Shown one piece after another: positions 52,767 through 56,772 of a DNA stretch of 56,772 nt (within the stretch, counting starts at the first letter, position 1; each line of letters begins with the position of its first letter). Below the pieces are notes generated by a model. It had not been told where the DNA came from and ran no database searches. It worked only from the letters and a program-made list of their open reading frames with translations. Position numbers and translations under genes: made by a program. Source of the DNA: Methanospirillum sp. (GTDB taxonomy: Archaea; Halobacteriota; Methanomicrobia; Methanomicrobiales; Methanospirillaceae); contig JAAYEG010000007.1 in assembly GCA_012728895.1 (NCBI GenBank), positions 1 to 56,772 on the forward strand. The letters run 5' to 3'.

Positions 52767-55535
52767 TCAACCGGGCGGGGCGGCGGCAGCGGCGGCGCTT
52801 CCCGCCGTCATCCCCCGGTTCCTGGAACGGAGGACAGCCTTGTAGACCTCCCCGATGCCGAGCAGCACCACGCCCGGGACGATGCAGAGCAGCCACTGGT
52901 CCGGCGTCAGCGGGACGGTCGAGAAGAGCGCCTGGAAGATGCGGGTCTCGGTCATCAGGATCGAGCCGAGGACGACCCAGAGATAGGCGTACACGAGACG
53001 GGCGTTCGAGAACGTCGAGCTGCTGAACGCGGTGTCCGCCGGGAACCGGAGGTTCAGCGCGACGGCGATGTTCATGAGCGAGAGCGAGACCAGCGCCATG
53101 GTCTGCCCGACCTGGAACGAGCCGTAGGCGGTCTTACCGACCTGGAAGAGGATTAGCGTCCCTGCGGCCATGAATGCGCCGACGACGAGGAGCCGAACGT
53201 ACATCCCCCGGCTGATGATCGCCTCGTCCGCCGGGCGGGGCCGGCGCAGCATGATCCCCGGCGACGCTGTGTCCATCCCGAGCATCATCCCGATCGGGGC
53301 GACGATCAGCATGTGTATCCAGAGCACCTGCGCCGGGCTGAAGAGAGCCGTGCCCGCGATCCCGAAGACCGACGACCCCGTGAACGCCAGAACGAACATG
53401 AAGAGGTTCGCGATCTGGATCCGCAGGAACTTCTGCAGGTTGTCGTAGACCTTCCGCCCCTCCTCGACGGCCGAGATGATCGTCGCGAAGTTGTCGTCGG
53501 TCAGGATCATCTTCGCCGCGCCCTTTGCGACGTCCGTGCCCGTGATACCCATGGCGATGCCGATATCGGCCGCCTTCAGGGCGGGGGCGTCGTTGACACC
53601 GTCCCCGGTCATGGCCACGATGTTGCCGGTCCGCTTCAGGACGTTCACCAGCTTGACCTTGTGCTCGGGCGCGACGCGGGCGACCACCCCAATCCCGTCG
53701 ATCTCCCGGGCCGCCTCCTCGTCGCCCATCGCGGCAAACTCGGCGCCCGTGATCGCGCGCCCCTCGATGCCGAGCTCGCGGCCGATCGCGCCGGCCGTGA
53801 CCGCGTGGTCCCCGGTGATCATCCTGACCCGGATCCCCGCGCGCCGCGCCGTCTCGATCGCGTCCCGGACCTCGGTGCGGGGCGGGTCGACCTGCCCCAC
53901 GAACGCGGTCATCACCAGGTCCTGCATCAGCGGCATCAGGTCCGCCCCGGGGTCGAACGCCACCGGGTCCAGGTCCCGCTGCGCGAACGCCAGGACGCGC
54001 ATGCCATCGGCGGCGATCCGCTCGTTCTCGGCCAAGATCATCGCCCGGTCCCCGGCGGAGAGGGTCCGGATCGAGCCGTCGGGCATCAAACCGTACGCGG
54101 CGCGCCCGAGCACCACGTCCGGCGCGCCCTTGACATAGGCCCGGACCACGGGCCAGCCGTCGGCGCCGGTCATCCGGTGGAAGGTCGCCATGAACTTGTA
54201 GTCGGAGTCGAACGGGATGCTCGCGAGCCGCGGGGTGTTCCGGCGGAACTCCTCCACGTTCACGCCGCCCTTCTGCGCCAGGACGTAGAGCGCGCCCTCC
54301 GTCGGGTCGCCGATCACCTCGCCGTCCCGGACCTCGGTGTCGATGCAGAGCGCGCAGGGAAAGAGGACGGGGTCCAGGTCTTCGTGCTCGTCCCCGCGCG
54401 TCCGCTCGATCCGCCCCTCGAAGCTGTAGCCCTCCCCCGAGACGGTGTAGCGGTGCCCGACCGTCGAGATGACCCGGACGGTCATCTGGTTCAGGGTCAG
54501 GGTCCCGGTCTTGTCCGAGTTGATGGCCGACGTCGAGCCCAGGGTCTCGACCGCGGGCAGGCTCTTCATGATCGCGTTCTTCTTCGCCATCTCGACGGTC
54601 GCGAGCGCCAGGATCGTGGTGACGACGGCGGGCAGGGCGTCGGGGATCGAGCCGATCGCGAGCGAGACGCCGATCGTGAAGAGGTCCGTGAACGACTGGC
54701 CCTGGCGGAGCCCGATCACGACGATCGAGAGGAAGGCCAGCGCCGCCATCCCGATGATGAAGAGCGTGACCCGGTCGATCTGCCGGGTGAGCGGGGTCTT
54801 CTCCTGCCGTGTCTCGCGGAGCATGGTCGCGATGTGGCCGACCGCCGAGCGCATGCCGGTCTCGGTCACCGCGATCTCGCCGTGGCCCCGGGTCACGCCG
54901 GTGTTCATGAAGGCCATGTTCACCCGGTCGCCGAGGGGCGGGTCCGGCGCCGCGATCGCCCCGGTGGTCTTCTCGACGGCGGTGCTCTCGCCCGTGAGCG
55001 CCGCCTCCTCGATCTGGAGGTTCGCGGCCGCGACGACCCGCCCGTCGGCCGGGACGCGGTCGCCCGCGTCCAGGATCACGATGTCGCCGGGGACGACCTG
55101 GTCGGCCTCGACCTGGACGATCCCGCCGTCGCGCCGCACCTTCGCGACGATCCGCATCATCCGGTTCAGCTCGGCGACGCTCGCCGCCGCCTTCTCTTCC
55201 TGCTTGTAGCCCATCAGGGCGATGAAGAGGGTCAGCACGATCAGAAGATAGAACGTCCGGTACTCGCCGATGAAGTAGCTCACGATCGCGGCCAGGACCA
55301 GCACGATCTGCATGTACTCCTTGTACTGCCGCAGGAACCGCTGCCAGGCGGGGCTCCGCTTCTCCTCCTCGAGCACGTTCCGGCCGTGCACCGCGAGCCG
55401 CGCCGAGGCTTCTGCCGAGCTGAGCCCCTCCTCCCGGGTGACGCCGAGCCGCTGCTCGACCTCCTCCGGGTTCAGGGAATACCAGGCCGTCCCGTCGCAC
55501 GCTTCACCGGGCGGTGGCGGCGCCGGGTCAGCCAT
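52767..55535 (-). CDS. P-type cation-transporting ATPase (P2-like, ion specificity unclear)
   Basis: 922 residues. A cation ATPase N-terminus (VEQRLGVTREEGLSSAEASARLAVHGRN) is followed by the actuator loop ALTGESTAVEK, phosphorylation site D341 in SDKTGTLTLNQMT, KGAPDVVL, RMITGDHAVTA and AMTGDGVNDAPALKAADIGIAM, then six C-terminal helices. Overall it resembles PacL/Ca2+ and H+ pumps. Ion-site segments differ from SERCA: helix 4 reads IPDALP instead of PEGLP, and helix 6 reads WIHMLIVAPIG where SERCA has the Asn and Asp calcium ligands. The transported ion is therefore open. The ribosome site GAGGAGGT precedes ATG 55535. Confidence 0.88.
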   Translation of the reverse strand: MADPAPPPPGEACDGTAWYSLNPEEVEQRLGVTREEGLSSAEASARLAVHGRNVLEEEKRSPAWQRFLRQYKEYMQIVLVLAAIVSYFIGEYRTFYLLIVLTLFIALMGYKQEEKAAASVAELNRMMRIVAKVRRDGGIVQVEADQVVPGDIVILDAGDRVPADGRVVAAANLQIEEAALTGESTAVEKTTGAIAAPDPPLGDRVNMAFMNTGVTRGHGEIAVTETGMRSAVGHIATMLRETRQEKTPLTRQIDRVTLFIIGMAALAFLSIVVIGLRQGQSFTDLFTIGVSLAIGSIPDALPAVVTTILALATVEMAKKNAIMKSLPAVETLGSTSAINSDKTGTLTLNQMTVRVISTVGHRYTVSGEGYSFEGRIERTRGDEHEDLDPVLFPCALCIDTEVRDGEVIGDPTEGALYVLAQKGGVNVEEFRRNTPRLASIPFDSDYKFMATFHRMTGADGWPVVRAYVKGAPDVVLGRAAYGLMPDGSIRTLSAGDRAMILAENERIAADGMRVLAFAQRDLDPVAFDPGADLMPLMQDLVMTAFVGQVDPPRTEVRDAIETARRAGIRVRMITGDHAVTAGAIGRELGIEGRAITGAEFAAMGDEEAAREIDGIGVVARVAPEHKVKLVNVLKRTGNIVAMTGDGVNDAPALKAADIGIAMGITGTDVAKGAAKMILTDDNFATIISAVEEGRKVYDNLQKFLRIQIANLFMFVLAFTGSSVFGIAGTALFSPAQVLWIHMLIVAPIGMMLGMDTASPGIMLRRPRPADEAIISRGMYVRLLVVGAFMAAGTLILFQVGKTAYGSFQVGQTMALVSLSLMNIAVALNLRFPADTAFSSSTFSNARLVYAYLWVVLGSILMTETRIFQALFSTVPLTPDQWLLCIVPGVVLLGIGEVYKAVLRSRNRGMTAGSAAAAAAPPG

Positions 55536-55634
55536 GGTGACCTCCTCGCGTCCCGTGCTCCTGGACGCCGCCGGGCTTCATAGGGTCCAGCGAACAGCGG
55601 CGCTCCCGTTTATCTCTCCTGCAGGACATGGGAA

Positions 55635-56585
55635 TCACCCCTTCTTCCTGTTCTTCTTCGGTTTTTCGTTCTGCTGCGGGGGCGCATCGGCCTCGTCCTC
55701 GAGCTCGAGCCGTGCGAGGCGCAGTTCCCGTTTCGCCTCCTCGCTCACCTCGGGGTAGTCGACCCCGAGGTCGGCGAGGGTGTTGTAGATGATCGCCGCG
55801 ACGGCCAGGCGCGTCCCCCACTTGACGTCCGCCGGGATGATGTACCACGGAGCCCACGGGGTGCTCGTGTGATTGAAGAGGTCCTCGTACGCGTCGATGT
55901 ACTGGTCCCAGAACCCCCGCTCCCGGATGTCTGCCGCGGAGAACTTCCAGTTCTTCTCCGCGAGGGTCAACCGCTCCATGAACCGCTTCCGCTGCTCCTC
56001 TTTCGAGACGTTCAGGAAGAACTTCAGCACGATGATGCCGTTGTCGACCAGGTACTTCTCGAGGTTGTTGATCTCCTCGTAGCGCTGCTTCCAGATCCGA
56101 GCCCGGTCGATGTTCGGCGGGAGGTTCTGCTTCTCAAGGAGCTCGGGGTGCACCCTCGTCACCAGCACCTCTTCGTAGTACGAGCGGTTGAAGATCCCGA
56201 TGTGGCCCCGCTCGGGAAGGGCCCTGATAATGCGCCAGAGGTAGTCGTGGCTCAGCTCCTCCGACGAGGGGGCCTTGAAGCTCGTGACGTTCACCCCCTG
56301 CGGGTTGACCCCCGACATCACATGCTTGATCGTGCCGTCCTTGCCCGCGGCGTCCAGCGCCTGCAGGACGATCAGAACGGCGTACCGATCGTCGGCGTAC
56401 AGCTTGTCCTGCCATTCGGCGAGCGCCTGGACGCCCTCCTCCAGCCTCTGGTTCGCTGTCTCCTTGTCCCACCCGGGAGGTGAAAAACCGGGGTCGAAGT
56501 CCTTTCTAAGGTCGATCTTTTTGCCCGTGGGAACCCGGGCGATCTCCAATAGTTCCCTGTACCCGAATGCCGTTGTTACCACCAC
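55635..56585 (-). CDS. Polyphosphate kinase 2 family protein (PPK2)
   Basis: 316 residues from GTG 56585 with GGGAGG upstream. Walker A is LQALDAAGKDGT (Lys82). Lid and Walker B segments are FKAPSSEELSHDYLWRI, NRSYYEEVLVTRVHP and VLKFFLNVSKEEQRKRFMER. It fits the PPK2 class that moves phosphate between polyphosphate and nucleotides; NDP versus NMP preference cannot be judged by eye. The C-terminus is a charged tail ending PKKNRKKG. The P-type ATPase follows 99 bases downstream. Confidence 0.92.
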   Translation of the reverse strand: MVVTTAFGYRELLEIARVPTGKKIDLRKDFDPGFSPPGWDKETANQRLEEGVQALAEWQDKLYADDRYAVLIVLQALDAAGKDGTIKHVMSGVNPQGVNVTSFKAPSSEELSHDYLWRIIRALPERGHIGIFNRSYYEEVLVTRVHPELLEKQNLPPNIDRARIWKQRYEEINNLEKYLVDNGIIVLKFFLNVSKEEQRKRFMERLTLAEKNWKFSAADIRERGFWDQYIDAYEDLFNHTSTPWAPWYIIPADVKWGTRLAVAAIIYNTLADLGVDYPEVSEEAKRELRLARLELEDEADAPPQQNEKPKKNRKKG

Positions 56586-56673
56586 CGGGGGGCCTCCCCA
56601 CGCGTGATGAAAGGATGCCCACCTATTTTGATTTTGCTTTTTTTATTGGGTATAGTGTCATTTCAACCCCTAA

Positions 56674-56690
56674 CTCCTATCATGTAGGAG
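56674..56690 (+). promoter_or_regulatory. Hairpin covering the ribosome site of the transposase gene
   Basis: CTCCTA (56674-56679) pairs with TAGGAG (56685-56690) around a TCATG loop. Outer pairs AACCC (56665-56669) and GGGTT (56691-56695) extend the stem past a four-base bulge. The 3' arm is the ribosome site GGAGGGG just before ATG 56697, so the structure would hide it. Confidence 0.6.
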
Positions 56691-56696
56691 GGGTTC

Positions 56697-56772
56697 ATGG
56701 CCAGGATTATCTGCCCGCGCTGTCACTGCGAGAAACTCTATCGCATGAGCACGGGAAAGCGTCGATGCTCCC
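56697..56772 (+). CDS. Transposase N-terminal fragment, zinc-ribbon type (cut by window end)
   Basis: 25 codons are visible: ARIICPRCHCEKLYRMSTGKRRC. The CPRC...RRC pattern is the N-terminal zinc ribbon of IS1595/ISXO2-type transposases, whose DDE domain would lie beyond the window. A strong GGAGGGG precedes the ATG but sits in a hairpin. Confidence 0.6.
   Translation, partial: MARIICPRCHCEKLYRMSTGKRRCS

Larger units (their letters stand above)
56648..56772 (+). mobile_element. Left end of an IS1595-like insertion sequence (partial)
   Basis: After an AT-rich target-like stretch the sequence GGGTATAGTGTCATTTCA begins, followed within 50 bases by a transposase start. I take it as the left terminal repeat, but the right end lies beyond the window, so neither the repeat pair nor a target duplication can be checked. 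The family call rests on the zinc-ribbon N-terminus of the encoded protein. Confidence 0.55.

Noticed and set aside
53313-55583. 756-codon plus-strand frame opposite the P-type ATPase
   Set aside because: Mirrors the ATPase codons, is His/Asp/Arg/Val-rich with no domain, and runs antisense through all catalytic motifs.
1-56772. CRISPR array or defence island
   Set aside because: No regularly spaced repeats and no cas, restriction or toxin-antitoxin genes were seen on either strand.

Overview
The window is a GC-rich stretch of a methanogenic archaeon. A near-complete archaeal informational superoperon shows the domain: rpsM-rpsD-rpsK-rpoD-rpl18e-rplM-rpsI-rpoN-tRNA-Pro-rpoK-eno-rpsB, followed by MEMO1 and the archaeal mevalonate genes. 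The five-subunit acetyl-CoA decarbonylase/synthase (ACDS) operon, deoxyhypusine synthase, archaeal RNase J and HypF indicate a methanogen. Gene content and base composition fit Methanomicrobiales best. That order-level call is an inference; no marker such as mcrA lies in the window.

Layout. 1-15.9 kb, all minus strand: the superoperon, starting from tRNA-Ser(GCT), runs through ribosomal and RNA polymerase genes into isoprenoid synthesis (mevalonate kinase, isopentenyl phosphate kinase, IPP isomerase 2, GGPP synthase, with RNase J and GluRS). It ends in a CruF-like carotenoid gene and a truncated crtI. 16.5-20 kb, plus strand: an HD-domain protein, then the L11-L1-L10-L12 operon. 20-23.5 kb: an odd thrombospondin-type-3/glutaredoxin ORF and an iron operon, feoA-feoB-dtxR, with a perfect 16-bp palindrome at its promoter. 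23.6-35.2 kb, minus strand: two CooC-type nickel-insertion ATPases, then cdhA-B-C-D-E, a RACo-like corrinoid-activating ATPase and a thioredoxin-CcdA fusion. 35.2-39 kb: a radical SAM enzyme, a LURP-one-like protein, a K+ channel and a ClC channel. 39.5-45.8 kb: trpF and hypF, divergent from a set of two winged-helix proteins and a helicase; an 18-bp palindrome lies between them. 45.8-50.2 kb: a leuCDB-type operon and an uncharacterised protein with a possible nuclease fold. 50.3-56.6 kb: a TPR membrane protein, a degenerate archaemetzincin, a P-type ATPase with unusual ion-site residues and a PPK2 kinase. The window ends inside the left end of an IS1595-like insertion sequence.

Functionally, the ACDS block would make acetyl-CoA from CO2 for biosynthesis, or work in reverse. 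The CooC proteins would load nickel. The RACo-like protein would reductively reactivate the corrinoid subunits (CdhD/CdhE), and the thioredoxin-CcdA protein may move thiol electrons across the membrane. The iron operon feeds the Fe-S demand of these enzymes. The isoprenoid genes supply membrane lipid precursors; the carotenoid branch at the end of that operon looks degraded.

No phage defence island, CRISPR array or complete novel system was seen. The best leads are the extended ACDS operon, the metal-site-less archaemetzincin, the two palindromic promoters, the divergent P-type ATPase and the uncharacterised protein at 48.8 kb.
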